A stretch of 64,000 nucleotides of DNA from Halosimplex litoreum (GTDB lineage Archaea; Halobacteriota; Halobacteria; Halobacteriales; Haloarculaceae): contig NZ_CP065856.1 in assembly GCF_016065055.1 (NCBI RefSeq), positions 2,045,836 to 2,109,835 on the forward strand, written 5' to 3'. Positions within the stretch are counted from its first letter, which is position 1. Every line of letters starts with the position of its first letter. Below, in pieces: positions 26,307 to 37,019 of the stretch. The notes beneath the pieces were generated by a model. It ran no database searches. It was not told the origin of the DNA and saw only the letters and a list, made by a program, of their open reading frames with translations. A program made the translations under genes and the position numbers.

Positions 26307-27347
26307 TCACTCGATATCCGACGCCGCGAGCACATCTTCGAGCGCTCGCCGGTGGAACGAGACCGACTTCTCGCGGCTCAGTTCCGGGTAGCCGGGGTTG
26401 GTCACGACGCCGTTCGAGTCGACCGCCGTCCGACAGATAGCGGCCGCGCGGTGGACCGGATCGACCGCCGGACACGGCCGGACCGACTCGTAGCCCGCCC
26501 GGAACGCCTCGCGGAGGGGTTCGGACTCCTCGACGTACCAGTCGGCGACGAGGTATTCGGCCTTCGCGAGCGACAGCGCCGGCGCCGCAGCGAGCGGCGC
26601 CTCCCAGTCGAGCACCGCGGCCAGTTCGCCGTCGGTCACCAGCGCGTTCCCCGGACGGAAGTCCCAGGGGAACAGCCGCGCCGGCGGCGCGGACTCGACC
26701 TCGGGGTCGTCGAACAGCGTCGCCAGGTCCACGCGCAGGCCGTCGAACGCCGCCGGGAGCCGCGCGAGGCCGCTGCGGCCGTAGGCGCCGAGCCACGCCG
26801 CCCAGTCCGTGCCGCCGGTCTCGGGCACGTCCTCGCCGCTGGCCGCCCCCGCGACGAGTTCGACGGCCGGCTCCGCCGCCGTGGCGTCCGGCCGCGCCGG
26901 GACGGCGACCGAGCCGTACCGTTCGAACCGGAACGCCTCGTGGAGTTCGGCGAGCGACCGCCCGAACGCGCGGGCGAGGTCGCGCCGAACCGACACGCCG
27001 AGCGCGGTGAACCGCTCGTGGAGGTCCCGGCCGTCGACGTGTTCGGTGACCAGCGCCGCCGCGTCGCCGACTCGCTCGGACGCCAGCGCGGTCGGGACCG
27101 GCACCGACGTGCGATCGGCGATCGCGTCGAGCAGCGCCCGCTCGGAGCGGACGGCCGCCGGATCGGTCGCGGCCTGGACGACGAGGTGGTCGCCGTCTGC
27201 GAGAGTCGCCAGCGCCGTCTCCTTGCGGTTGCCCCGTCCGAGCGGGCGCCACTCGGCGGCGGTCGCGTCGGGGCGGGCCGCGGTCAGCGCCGCGCGGGCG
27301 GCCTCGCGGGTCGCCGGCGAGTCGAAGGTATCGTCGAGCGCGGTCAT
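26307..27347 (-). CDS. Aminoglycoside-phosphotransferase-fold kinase
   Basis: 346 residues with the APH/choline-kinase fold. The catalytic loop reads PWDFRPGNALV near residue 231 (family pattern HxDxxxxN, here with W in place of H), and the metal motif is VLDWE about 15 residues later. The substrate is not evident; family members phosphorylate small alcohols such as homoserine, choline or sugars. The first codons overlap the end of the HAD gene at 27344 by 4 bp, so the pair is probably co-translated. Confidence 0.8.
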   Translation of the reverse strand: MTALDDTFDSPATREAARAALTAARPDATAAEWRPLGRGNRKETALATLADGDHLVVQAATDPAAVRSERALLDAIADRTSVPVPTALASERVGDAAALVTEHVDGRDLHERFTALGVSVRRDLARAFGRSLAELHEAFRFERYGSVAVPARPDATAAEPAVELVAGAASGEDVPETGGTDWAAWLGAYGRSGLARLPAAFDGLRVDLATLFDDPEVESAPPARLFPWDFRPGNALVTDGELAAVLDWEAPLAAAPALSLAKAEYLVADWYVEESEPLREAFRAGYESVRPCPAVDPVHRAAAICRTAVDSNGVVTNPGYPELSREKSVSFHRRALEDVLAASDIE

Positions 27348-28009
27348 TCCAGCACCTCCGGGAGCTCGGCCAGCGAATCGAGGACGTACTCCGGGTCGTA
27401 GGGGGTGGGATCGGCGCCGTCGTCTGCGAGCCACGCGACGGCCAGCCCGGCGGTGTGGGCGCCGGCCACGTCGTAGGCCAGCGAGTCGCCGACGTACAGC
27501 GCCCGCCCGGCGGGCACGTCGAGCGTCGCGAGCGTCCGCTCGAAGGGCGCGGCGTGTGGCTTGCGTCTGGGGTGGTCGCCCGCGTAGACGACGGCGTCGA
27601 CCCGCTCGGCCAGGCCGAGCGCGTCTACTTTCGTCACCTGGCGGTCGGCGGGACCGTTGGTCAACAGCGCGGTCGCGCCAGCGGCGGCCGCGGTGTCGAG
27701 GGCCCGGTCGGCGCCCGGCGTCAGTTCGACTTGCGTGTCGTCTACGCCGGAGACGAACGCCTCGGCGAGCGCCAGTGGGTCGACGTCACGGCCGTGCTGG
27801 GCGGCCAGGCGCGCGAAACCGGCGCCGAGATAGCCCACGCGGTCGTCGGGGTCCGGCGGCCCGTCCAGCGCCGCCCACAACTCCGACGGCTCGCCGAACG
27901 GCGCCGCCCCGGCGCGGTCGAACGCCGCCGCGAACACCGCGTCGGTGTCCTGGGTCCGCCGACAGAGCGTCCCGTCGAGGTCGAACAGGACCGCGTCGAA
28001 CCGTGTCAC
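27344..28009 (-). CDS. HAD-superfamily phosphatase
   Basis: 221 residues. HAD motif I is FDLDGTL (residues 9-15), motif II is LLTNG (about 115), the motif III lysine is in RRKPHAAPF (about 148) and motif IV is YVGDSLAYD (about 172). The cap is the helical type, as in phosphoglycolate phosphatase or beta-phosphoglucomutase relatives. It is upstream of and overlaps the APH-fold kinase, so the two may act on the same small metabolite in opposite directions; this is inference. Confidence 0.88.
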   Translation of the reverse strand: MTRFDAVLFDLDGTLCRRTQDTDAVFAAAFDRAGAAPFGEPSELWAALDGPPDPDDRVGYLGAGFARLAAQHGRDVDPLALAEAFVSGVDDTQVELTPGADRALDTAAAAGATALLTNGPADRQVTKVDALGLAERVDAVVYAGDHPRRKPHAAPFERTLATLDVPAGRALYVGDSLAYDVAGAHTAGLAVAWLADDGADPTPYDPEYVLDSLAELPEVLE

Positions 28010-28088
28010 ACCCGCGAGTTAGCGCCGACGGGCATAAACCCGCGGACGGACCGGCACGTTCGAGTCCGTCGGCACCGAAGCCGGCGCC

Positions 28089-28532
28089 ATGACGACGGCC
28101 CCGCCCTCGTTGCTCGCGTACTTCGACGCGAGCGTCCACTACGGGCCGGACAACGCCACGCCGACGTCGGCCGCGATCGGTTTCCTCGTCGAGGACGGCG
28201 TCGAGACGTGCGTCGAGCGGTCGCTGGCGGTCGAGGCGTTCGTCTCCAGCGCGGCGCTGGAACACCGCGCGCTCGTCGAGACGGTCCGCGCCGTCGCCGA
28301 CCGCTTCGACCGCGTGAGTTCGCTCCACCTCCACGGCGACGCCGACGCCGCGCTCCGCGCGACCGACCCCGCCCACCCCGCCGAGCCGACCGACCCCGTG
28401 GGACGGCGCCGCGTTCGCGAAGTACACGAGCTACTCGCCGACGTGCCCGTGGTCACCTACCGGGCGGTCGACCGCTCGCGCAACGCCCGCGCCCACGACC
28501 TCGCTCGCCGCGGCCACCGCGACCGGAGGTGA
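28089..28532 (+). CDS. RNase H-like protein
   Basis: 147 residues. A plausible RNase H fold: first strand with acidic residue LLAYFDASVHYG, then AIGFLVEDG, a helix with glutamate SSAALEHRALVETVRAV, a strand with LHLHGDADAAL, and a final helix after VDRSRNARAHDLARRG (the family pattern RNxxAD). All four acidic positions of an RNase HI-like site can be placed. It may remove RNA from hybrids; sequence similarity to standard RNase HI is weak, so call it a fold-level assignment. Confidence 0.65.
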   Translation: MTTAPPSLLAYFDASVHYGPDNATPTSAAIGFLVEDGVETCVERSLAVEAFVSSAALEHRALVETVRAVADRFDRVSSLHLHGDADAALRATDPAHPAEPTDPVGRRRVREVHELLADVPVVTYRAVDRSRNARAHDLARRGHRDRR

Positions 28533-28601
28533 GCGTCCGCCTCGTGACGACGCGCCGGCGCGCGTCGAGCGGTTCTTGCTCCGCCGGCCCCTACGACCGA
28601 C

Positions 28602-29219
28602 ATGGAGTCGGTCCTCGACGACACCGACCGCGCGAAACTCGACGACGGCGAGGACGGCGCGTTCTACGACAGCCCGCGGCTGGTCACGCACGCCGATGAG
28701 GCGTTTCTGGCGCGGCTGACCGACCTGTACGCGTCGGTCCTCGACCCCGGCGACCGCGTGTTCGACGCGATGGGCAGCTGGGTCTCGCACCTGCCGGACG
28801 ACGACTACGAGCGCGTGGTCGTCCACGGGCTCAACGCCGCGGAACTCGAACGCAACGACCGCGCGGACGAGTGGTTCGTTCAGGACTTCAACCGCGAGCA
28901 GTCGCTCCCGCTGGCCGACGACGCCGTCGACGCGGTGCTGTGTGCGCTGTCGGTCCAGTACCTCCAGTACCCCGCGGCCGTCTTCCAGGAGTTCGCCCGC
29001 GTCCTCGCGCCCGACGGGGTGCTCGTCGTCTCGTTCACCAACCGGATGTTCCCGACGAAGGCCGTCCGGGCCTGGCGGGCCGCGTCGATGGACGAGCGGG
29101 TCGACCTGGTCGCAGCGTACTGCCGCGCCGCCGGCCTGCGGGTCGTCGAGACGGTCCGCGAGCGACCGGGCGCGGACCCCTTCTACGCGGTGGTCGCCGA
29201 ACACGCCGACGGCCGATAG
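28602..29219 (+). CDS. Class I SAM-dependent methyltransferase-like protein
   Basis: 205 residues with the layout of a class I methyltransferase: VLDPGDRVFDAMGSWVSHLPD in the motif I place, EWFVQDFNREQSLPLADDAVDAVLCALSVQYL for motifs II-IV, and FARVLAPDGVLVVSFTNRMFP afterwards. The glycine-rich SAM loop (GxGxG) is missing; instead the strand reads DAMGSW. It could bind SAM in another way or have lost activity. The substrate is unknown. It stands alone between the RNase H-like gene and thrS. Confidence 0.75.
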   Translation: MESVLDDTDRAKLDDGEDGAFYDSPRLVTHADEAFLARLTDLYASVLDPGDRVFDAMGSWVSHLPDDDYERVVVHGLNAAELERNDRADEWFVQDFNREQSLPLADDAVDAVLCALSVQYLQYPAAVFQEFARVLAPDGVLVVSFTNRMFPTKAVRAWRAASMDERVDLVAAYCRAAGLRVVETVRERPGADPFYAVVAEHADGR

Positions 29220-29373
29220 CAGGTGGGGATGCCAGCGACCGGAGCGCGGGCGATCCGCAGGCCGACCGCTTCCGGTTCCCGCGAAATTCACCGGGCCACG
29301 GTCGCCGGTATCGGGCCGCTCTGCGCCTGTGAATAACTAACAAGGGACTCGGGCGCCGGCGCACGTCACAACG

Positions 29374-29380
29374 CTTTTAT
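29374..29380 (+). promoter_or_regulatory. TATA box upstream of the thrS leader
   Basis: The box cttttat is centred about 30 bp before an ATG at 29407 that opens a 13-codon reading frame, and about 145 bp before the thrS start. The thrS transcript therefore has an untypically long leader. Confidence 0.5.
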
Positions 29381-29406
29381 CCGAAAGCGCGTTAGCGGAG
29401 AGCAAG

Positions 29407-29456
29407 ATGGCAGGTGACTGCTTTACACGCGGGCTTCGCGCCCCATAACCAGTCAC
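29407..29456 (+). promoter_or_regulatory. thrS leader: 13-codon reading frame within a hairpin
   Basis: A 13-codon frame (MAGDCFTRGLRAP, stop at 29446-29448) begins where a leaderless transcript would start. The same stretch can fold: GTGACTG (29414-29420) with CAGTCAC (29450-29456), enclosing GGGC/GCCC (29431-29443). Thr-tRNA synthetase genes are autoregulated through leader structures in bacteria; whether that happens here is untested. Confidence 0.35.
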
Positions 29457-29522
29457 TGTCATGTTCTCGCGCTCGTCGTTCGCTGCTCGACAGCGACGCG
29501 TGGCGCGGTGGAGGCCAGTGAC

Positions 29523-31514
29523 ATGTCACAGCAGGAATCCTCGATCACGGTGGAACTGCCCGATGGAAGCACGCTCGACGTTCCGTCGGGCGCCACAGTC
29601 GAAGACGTGGCCTACGAGATCGGTCCGGGCCTCGGAAGCGACACGGTCGCCGGCAAGCTCGACGGCGAGCTCGTCGCCAAGGAGGAGCCGGTCTACGACG
29701 GCGCGGCCGTCGAGATCGTCACCCCCTCGGCCGACGAGTACCTGCAGGTGATGCGTCACTCGGCGGCCCACGTCCTCGCCCAGGCGATCCTCCGAGCGTT
29801 CCCCGACGCCGAGCTCGCCACCGGCCCGCCAACCGAGGAGGGGTTCTACTACGACTTCGACGGCATCGACGTCGACGAGGGCGACTTCGACGACCTGGTC
29901 GCCGAGATGGAGGCCATCGTCGATTCGGACCTCGACATCGAGCGCGAGGAGGTCTCGCTCGACGAGGCCCGCGAGCGCGTCGCCGGCGACCCCTACAAGG
30001 AAGAGATCCTCGAGGATCTGGCGGCGGGCGACCGCGGCGCCGACGACGACATCGAGACGGTTTCGTTCTACAGCCAGGGCGACTTCTCGGACCTCTGTGC
30101 CGGCCCGCACGTCGCCTCGACGGGCGAGATCGGCGCCGTCGACCTGCGGGAGATCGCCGCCACCAACTGGCGCGGCGACGAGGACCAGCCGCGGCTCACC
30201 CGCGTCTACGGCACCGCCTTCGGCTCCGAGTCCGACCTGGAGGACTACTGGGAGCGCAAGCAGGAGGCCGAACGGCGCGACCACCGCCGTATCGGCCGCG
30301 AGATGAACCTCTTCTCGATCCCCGAGCACTCTCCGGGCTGTGTCCACTTCCACCCCGACGGGATGGCCATCCGCCGGGAGCTGGAGGACTACATCCGCGG
30401 GAAGAACGACGAACTCGGCTACGAGGAGGTGTGGACGCCCGAACTCAACAAGGTCGATCTCTGGAAGACCTCGGGTCACTACGAGCACTTCTGCGAGGAG
30501 GACGAGATGTTCCACTGGGACCAGGCCAGCGCCCGCACGGAGGGCGACGACGCCGACGAGTACGGCCTCAAGCCCATGAACTGCGCCAACCACGTCCACC
30601 TCTACCAGCGCGAACGGCGCTCCTATCGCGAACTCCCGAAACGCTACTGCGAGTTCGGCACCTGCTACCGCAACGAGCGCTCGGGCGAGCTCTCGGGCAT
30701 GCTCCGCGTGCGCGGGTTCACCCAGGACGACGGCCACGCCTTCGTCACCCGCGAGGGGATCCAGGGCGAGGTCACCCGCACGCTCGAAGTCATCGACGAG
30801 GTGCTCGCCGACTTCGGTCTCGACGTGACGTTCAAGCTCGAAACCCAGCCCGACGATTCGTTCGGCGACGACGAGCTGTGGGAGCGCGCCGAGGACGATC
30901 TGCGCAGTTCCCTCGACGCTCTCGGCGAGGGCTACGAGGTCGAGGCCGGCGAGGGCGCCTTCTACGGGCCGAAGATCGCCGCCGACGCCGAGGACGCCAT
31001 CGGCCGCGAGTGGACCGTCGGCACCGTCCAGCTCGATTTCGTCCAGCCCGAGCGGTTCGATCTCGTGTACGTCGGCGAGGACAACGAGGAACACACGCCG
31101 GTGATGATCCACCGCGCGCTGCTCGGGACCTTCGAGCGGTTCATGGCCGTCATGATCGAGCACTTCGCCGGGCGGTTCCCGCTGTGGCTCGCGCCCGAGC
31201 AGGTCCGCGTGCTCCCGCTCAACGAGGAGACGCTGGGCTACGCTCACCGCGTGAAAAACGAGTTCGAGGCCGACGGCTTCCGGGCGACTGTCGCCGACGG
31301 CGACGACACGCTCCAGCGGAAGATCCGCCGCGCTCACGACGAGAACGTCCCGTACATGTGCATCGTCGGCTCCGACGAGGAGGAGGCGGGCACCCTCTCC
31401 GTCCGGGACCGCGCCGAGCGCGAGGCCCGTGACGTGGACCCCGAGGCGTTCCGCGACCACCTCCGCGCCGAGCGCGCGGAGAAACGGCTCGAACCGGACT
31501 TCCTCGACGAGTAG
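29523..31514 (+). CDS. thrS: Threonyl-tRNA synthetase
   Basis: 663 residues, the bacterial-type form with all domains. An N-terminal TGS domain (about 1-65) is followed by the SAD editing domain with HSAAHVLAQA (the HxxxH zinc/editing motif, residues 79-83), the class II catalytic core with motif 2 FGTCYRNERSGELSG near 380 and zinc ligands, and the C-terminal anticodon-binding domain (about 560-663). I chose ATG 29523 because it starts the TGS domain; it lies in a perfect 12-bp palindrome (GTGACATGTCAC, 29518-29529). It joins threonine to tRNA-Thr. Confidence 0.97.
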   Translation: MSQQESSITVELPDGSTLDVPSGATVEDVAYEIGPGLGSDTVAGKLDGELVAKEEPVYDGAAVEIVTPSADEYLQVMRHSAAHVLAQAILRAFPDAELATGPPTEEGFYYDFDGIDVDEGDFDDLVAEMEAIVDSDLDIEREEVSLDEARERVAGDPYKEEILEDLAAGDRGADDDIETVSFYSQGDFSDLCAGPHVASTGEIGAVDLREIAATNWRGDEDQPRLTRVYGTAFGSESDLEDYWERKQEAERRDHRRIGREMNLFSIPEHSPGCVHFHPDGMAIRRELEDYIRGKNDELGYEEVWTPELNKVDLWKTSGHYEHFCEEDEMFHWDQASARTEGDDADEYGLKPMNCANHVHLYQRERRSYRELPKRYCEFGTCYRNERSGELSGMLRVRGFTQDDGHAFVTREGIQGEVTRTLEVIDEVLADFGLDVTFKLETQPDDSFGDDELWERAEDDLRSSLDALGEGYEVEAGEGAFYGPKIAADAEDAIGREWTVGTVQLDFVQPERFDLVYVGEDNEEHTPVMIHRALLGTFERFMAVMIEHFAGRFPLWLAPEQVRVLPLNEETLGYAHRVKNEFEADGFRATVADGDDTLQRKIRRAHDENVPYMCIVGSDEEEAGTLSVRDRAEREARDVDPEAFRDHLRAERAEKRLEPDFLDE

Positions 31515-31611
31515 CGCGGTCGAAGCCCCCGCCCGCGGTAGCGACTCTCCGCCGCGATCCCACGGCCGCCAGTACTTCCCCGCCAACGCGACCGGGTGAG
31601 CGGGCGTGCTC

Positions 31612-32280
31612 TCACTCGGGGGCGGCCCACGGCCCGATGGGGCTCGCGGCGACCCAGGGGTCCGACCGCCAGGACATCGACGCGGCGGCGAGGGTCCCGT
31701 CCGGTTCGCGGGTGACGAAACCGGCCTCGGCCAGCGTCGGCAGGTGCGTGTGCGTCAGGGAGAGTTCGACGACTTCGGTGACGGACGGAGCCACCGCGGC
31801 CGGTGTGGCACCGCGCTCGTGGGCGGCCACGACGGCGGCCAGGTCGCGGTCGCTCGCGGGCCCGTCGGCGAGCAGTTCGTGGAGGACGACCTGTCGACGC
31901 TCGCTGGCCAGCGCGGCGAGCGTCGCGTCGTAGGTCACGTCGGGGTGGTCGGCGACCAGACGGGCGGTCCACTCGCGGTCGAAGGGCGTGTCCGAAGCGG
32001 CCGCGACCAGTCCGGTCTCGGGGTCGAACGTGATCCCACCGGCCTCCGCGAGAGTCGGCAAGTGGACGTGGTGCAGGGCGGTCTGCAGGTCCGCCCGGGC
32101 GGTCGCCACCCCGGATCTAGCGGTCCCCTGGTTCGCGCCGGCTCGGCGCTCGGCCAGCGTCTCTGTCAGCTCCCCGACGGTCGCGGTCGCACCGCTGTCG
32201 ACCAGTTCGGCCAGCGCCGCCCGTCGCGTCGCGTCGGCCAGCGCGTCCAGTACGGCCGGCGACACGGTGGGGATCTCCAT
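31612..32280 (-). CDS. Double winged-helix regulator, haloarchaeal type
   Basis: 222 residues with two similar winged-helix units: residues about 1-85 (DALADATRRAALAELVDSG...HVHLPTLAEAGGITFDPE) and 110-200 (LAALASERRQVVLHELLADG...HTHLPTLAEAGFVTREPD). Each resembles the DUF7344-like haloarchaeal DNA-binding domain in my memory. The internal duplication is plain in the HxHLPTLAEAG repeats. It probably binds DNA as a monomer with two heads or as a dimer. It ends convergently with thrS. Confidence 0.7.
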   Translation of the reverse strand: MEIPTVSPAVLDALADATRRAALAELVDSGATATVGELTETLAERRAGANQGTARSGVATARADLQTALHHVHLPTLAEAGGITFDPETGLVAAASDTPFDREWTARLVADHPDVTYDATLAALASERRQVVLHELLADGPASDRDLAAVVAAHERGATPAAVAPSVTEVVELSLTHTHLPTLAEAGFVTREPDGTLAAASMSWRSDPWVAASPIGPWAAPE

Positions 32281-32387
32281 CGTGTGTCTCCGCTCACGCC
32301 TCCGGCATAAACCGTTCCGAGACGGCTCACCGGCGCGGCGGTCCAGTTGCGGGGGGCCGATTCCGGGTCGACGTGCGTCGCCAGGCC

Positions 32388-33728
<1,341 letters not shown>

Positions 33729-33881
33729 ACCCCCCGCTTCTCGCTCGTCGCCCAAAGGCGTACCGAGGTGCGCCCACGCTTCCGGTTTGGGCGCCGGCCC
33801 GCGGTCGAACTCCCTCGCCGAGATGGCCCGACGACTTCCGCGTTCGGTGGCTTCTTGCTCCACCACGCGGTGGCGTGTCTC

Positions 33882-34913
33882 ATGCCCACGCGACTCGCGG
33901 CGATCGGCCTCGGCCATCTCGGACGGATGCAACTCGACGGCGTCTCGGCCCACCCCGACGCCGACGTGACGGTCGTCGCCGGTTCGGACGTAGCCGCCGA
34001 GGCCCGCGAATCGTTCGCCGCCGAGTACGACGCCCCCGTCTACGCCGACTACGAGGCGATGCTCGACTCCGAGGACGTCGACGCCGTCACCGTCGTCACG
34101 CCACACACCCTCCACTACGAGCAGGCCGTCGCCTGTCTGGACCGCGGGCTCGACGTGCTGCTGGAGAAGCCGATGGTCACCGAGACGGCTCGGGCCGCCG
34201 ACCTCGTGAACCGCGCCCGGGAGGGCGACTCGCTGCTGCAGATCGGCTACCAGCGCCACCTCCACCCCGGCTACCGGGCCGTCCGCGAGACCGTCCTCGG
34301 CGGCGAGATCGGCGACGTACACATGGCCGTCTGCTCTCTCGCCCAGGACTGGATCTCCGGCACCGAAGGCACCTGGCGAGTCGACCCCGAGCTGTCCGGT
34401 GGCGGCCAGCTCAGCGACTCCGGGTCGCACCTGCTCGACGCGCTGCTGTGGACGACGGACTCGCGAGCGCGCGAGGTCGCCGCCGTGACGGACGACCGCG
34501 ACCACGCCGTCGATATCAACACCGCGCTGTCGGCGACCCTGGACGGTCCGGACGGACCGATCACCGCGAGCGTCGGCGTCAGCGGCGACGGCACCGGGTT
34601 CGAGGAGTCGCTCGTCCTCTGGGGGACCGACGGCCACCTCCAGTTCGACCACGGCGGGCTCACCGTCTTCGACGGCTCGGGCGGCGAGCCCGACCACCGC
34701 GAGTTCGACGCCGGCAGCTACGCCGAGCAGACCACGAAGAAAGTCGTCGCCTTCCTCGACGCCGTCGAGGGCGAGCGCGACAACCCCGTCCCGCCGGAGT
34801 TCGGGCTACGCGTCACCGCGCTGACCGAAGCGGCCTATCGCGCGAGCGAGTCCGGCGAAACCGTCGACGTGACCGAACTGGTCGCCGAGGCGCGCGAAGA
34901 GTACGGACGGTAG
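33882..34913 (+). CDS. Gfo/Idh/MocA family oxidoreductase
   Basis: 343 residues. The Rossmann beginning is [18 protein letters not shown], the catalytic EKP triad is in [17 protein letters not shown] near residue 93, and the C-terminal domain has [17 protein letters not shown] with the conserved histidine. It is an NAD(P)-dependent sugar or polyol dehydrogenase-like enzyme of unknown substrate. I chose ATG 33882, just before the Rossmann fold; the longer open frame upstream looks non-coding. A different family member is at 22450-23490. Confidence 0.9.
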   Translation: MPTRLAAIGLGHLGRMQLDGVSAHPDADVTVVAGSDVAAEARESFAAEYDAPVYADYEAMLDSEDVDAVTVVTPHTLHYEQAVACLDRGLDVLLEKPMVTETARAADLVNRAREGDSLLQIGYQRHLHPGYRAVRETVLGGEIGDVHMAVCSLAQDWISGTEGTWRVDPELSGGGQLSDSGSHLLDALLWTTDSRAREVAAVTDDRDHAVDINTALSATLDGPDGPITASVGVSGDGTGFEESLVLWGTDGHLQFDHGGLTVFDGSGGEPDHREFDAGSYAEQTTKKVVAFLDAVEGERDNPVPPEFGLRVTALTEAAYRASESGETVDVTELVAEAREEYGR

Positions 34914-34935
34914 CGTCGCAACGAACAGTAGCGTC

Positions 34936-36318
34936 TCAGCGCGCAGTGTCCTCGGTAGGACTGGGCGCGTCACCCGCAGCGTCGCCGGACAGATCGCCGC
35001 CGTCGCCCAGCCGGGAGACGAGGACGGCCCGGATCGGCCGGGGGCTGTGTTCGCGGACGATCAGGTGCATGTTCGTCGCGAACAGCCCGAAGCCGACGGT
35101 CGCGAGCGCGCCGGAGCCGGCCGTGACGGCACTGGGGAGACCGAGAGCACTCGCGAGGACGAGCCCGGTCGCGCCGGCGAGGACGCAGGCGAAGTCGGCC
35201 GCGGCGAGGCGGTCGTCGTAGCAGTCGTCGATCGTCGGGACCGGCTCGTACCCCAGGCGGTCGCTGTAGCGGTGGACCCAGACGATGAATGGGACGACGT
35301 GGTACAGCGTCCCGAGGACGACGAAGCCGACGACGCCGAACAGGAGGAGATGCGGCGGGCCGCCGCCGAACAGCGTCGACGGGGCGAGCGGGTCGGCGAG
35401 CCAGGCGCGGCCGGCGAGGACCGCCCAGGCGGCCATCGCGACGGCGGCGACGGCGTACCGCGAGAGCATCGGCGTCCGCTCGACGCCGGTCTCGACGAGC
35501 TTGCGCGCGAGGACGACGGCGAAACCCCCGAGGGCGACGGCGACCAGGAGGCCGCCGACGCGGGCCAGCGACGCCGACCCGAGCAGCCGCCCGGTCGCGA
35601 GCGCGAGGACGCCCACGGGGTAGCCCACCTCCTCGAATCGCCGGGCGTGGACATCGACGCCGTGCAGCTCCGTCTGGGTGAACATCGTGGCGAGCTGGTA
35701 GAGCGCGCCCAGTACGGTCGTCAGGACGGCGCCGAAGACGGCCAGCGTCGCGTGGGCGCCGACCAGCCGGTAGCGAGCGACCGGCGAGCCGGCGAGGAAG
35801 GGGGTCGAGTAGTCCATCGCGAGGGCGAAGCCCATCGCGGGGACGGCGGCGAAACAGGCCAGCGCGAACGCGAAGTGCCGTTCGGTCACGTCCCACGGGC
35901 GGGCGGCCAGCAGCGTCCGACCGACGGTGTAGACGAACGTCCAGAACCCGACCAGCGCGAGGCCGCCGAAGGCGTGGACCCAGCCGAGCGCGCCGGTCGC
36001 GAAGGCGGCGGCCATCCCGCCGACGCCGACGGCGACGAGCCACAGCTGGGCGGTCGCCAGCCGACGGGAGTGCAGCGGGACGTTCGACCACACCGGGACG
36101 AACTGCACCATCGCCCCCATGATCGTCACACAGACCCATCCCGCAACCAGCAGGTGGACGTGCGCCAGGAGGGACAGCCCCGACAGCAGTCCGACGGCGT
36201 CGAGAACGCCTGCGGCGCCGCCGGCGAGCAGCAGCGCCAGTCCCACCAGAAAGTGCCGGAGCGGCACCGTCATCGGGGGCCCGCCGTCAGTGTCGACCTC
36301 GCCCGGGATCGCGCTCAT
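34936..36318 (-). CDS. Haem-copper-oxidase-like membrane protein
   Basis: 460 residues with about twelve hydrophobic helices and a short acidic C-tail. Histidines lie where haem ligands would be: HVHLLVAGW near residue 53, GAHATLAVFGAV near 195 and TLYHVVPFIVWVHRYSD near 350. This pattern resembles subunit I of haem-copper oxidases or NO reductases (the cbb3/qNOR side) and haloarchaeal proteins labelled that way. No subunit II, cytochrome c or copper centre is nearby, so whether it reduces oxygen or nitric oxide, or only senses, is open. The start at 36318 gives MSAIPGEVD. Confidence 0.65.
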   Translation of the reverse strand: MSAIPGEVDTDGGPPMTVPLRHFLVGLALLLAGGAAGVLDAVGLLSGLSLLAHVHLLVAGWVCVTIMGAMVQFVPVWSNVPLHSRRLATAQLWLVAVGVGGMAAAFATGALGWVHAFGGLALVGFWTFVYTVGRTLLAARPWDVTERHFAFALACFAAVPAMGFALAMDYSTPFLAGSPVARYRLVGAHATLAVFGAVLTTVLGALYQLATMFTQTELHGVDVHARRFEEVGYPVGVLALATGRLLGSASLARVGGLLVAVALGGFAVVLARKLVETGVERTPMLSRYAVAAVAMAAWAVLAGRAWLADPLAPSTLFGGGPPHLLLFGVVGFVVLGTLYHVVPFIVWVHRYSDRLGYEPVPTIDDCYDDRLAAADFACVLAGATGLVLASALGLPSAVTAGSGALATVGFGLFATNMHLIVREHSPRPIRAVLVSRLGDGGDLSGDAAGDAPSPTEDTAR

Positions 36319-36414
36319 ACCCGACCGTACGGCCGCCGAACTCGTCGGCCTGTGGCCGAACGTGTTCGTCCCGCTCGCCGTCCGGCTAGCGAGCAGCGAG
36401 CCGGAGACCGACCC

Positions 36415-36424
36415 GAGATATAAC
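36415..36424 (+). promoter_or_regulatory. TATA box for the 36448 gene
   Basis: The stretch gagatataac lies about 28 bp before the ATG at 36448, predicting a leaderless transcript. Confidence 0.6.
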
Positions 36425-36447
36425 TCGGCCGACGCCCACTGTCCGGT

Positions 36448-36837
36448 ATGGGAGACCGCCGCCCCAACTACGCGCTCGTCCCGGTCCAGCAACACCTCGG
36501 CCAGAACGAGGAGAGTCTCTCCGTCCCGTGGGCCGAGTTCGTCGGCGACGAGACCGACGAGCTGACCTTCGAGGTGCCGACCGACGACGCCACCGAGGCG
36601 TACCTCGAACTCCAGGCCTACGACGTCGAGGAGTACGGCCACGAGATCCGGATCAACGACGTCGCCCTCTCCGGGTTCGACATCCCGCCCGCCGACGGCT
36701 GGCAGCAGTGGATGGACACCCTCACCGGCATCGACCTCGTCGAGGGGGAAAACACCATCAGAGTCGAACGGGACACCGACACCACCGACGCGTTCGTCGT
36801 CGGCGTCGTCGTCGTCCACTGGAAGGAACCCGTCTAG
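36448..36837 (+). CDS. Beta-sandwich haloarchaeal protein, unknown function
   Basis: 129 residues, very acidic, no membrane segment. The sequence alternates short beta strands: NYALVPVQQHLG, DELTFEVPTDDATEAYLELQAYDV, EIRINDVALSGFDIPP, WMDTLTGIDLVEGENTIRVERD and AFVVGVVVVHWKEPV. This is the layout of a jelly-roll or carbohydrate-binding-like module. It is not secreted (no signal peptide). It sits divergently from the haem-copper-like gene over about 130 bp. I do not recognise a function. Confidence 0.7.
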   Translation: MGDRRPNYALVPVQQHLGQNEESLSVPWAEFVGDETDELTFEVPTDDATEAYLELQAYDVEEYGHEIRINDVALSGFDIPPADGWQQWMDTLTGIDLVEGENTIRVERDTDTTDAFVVGVVVVHWKEPV

Positions 36838-37019
36838 CCGACGCGAGGCGTTCGGACGACCGTGGCGACATCGGATATGGTATAAACCCCAGTATTCTCG
36901 CTGCGCCGACGTTGGTAACGCCTGGCACACTCGAAACGGGTAGCGGGCGCGATATGGCGGTTATCCGGTGATACAGCGGGGATCCCGTAGCCTCGCCGAA
37001 CGCCCTCGAACACCCAAAT

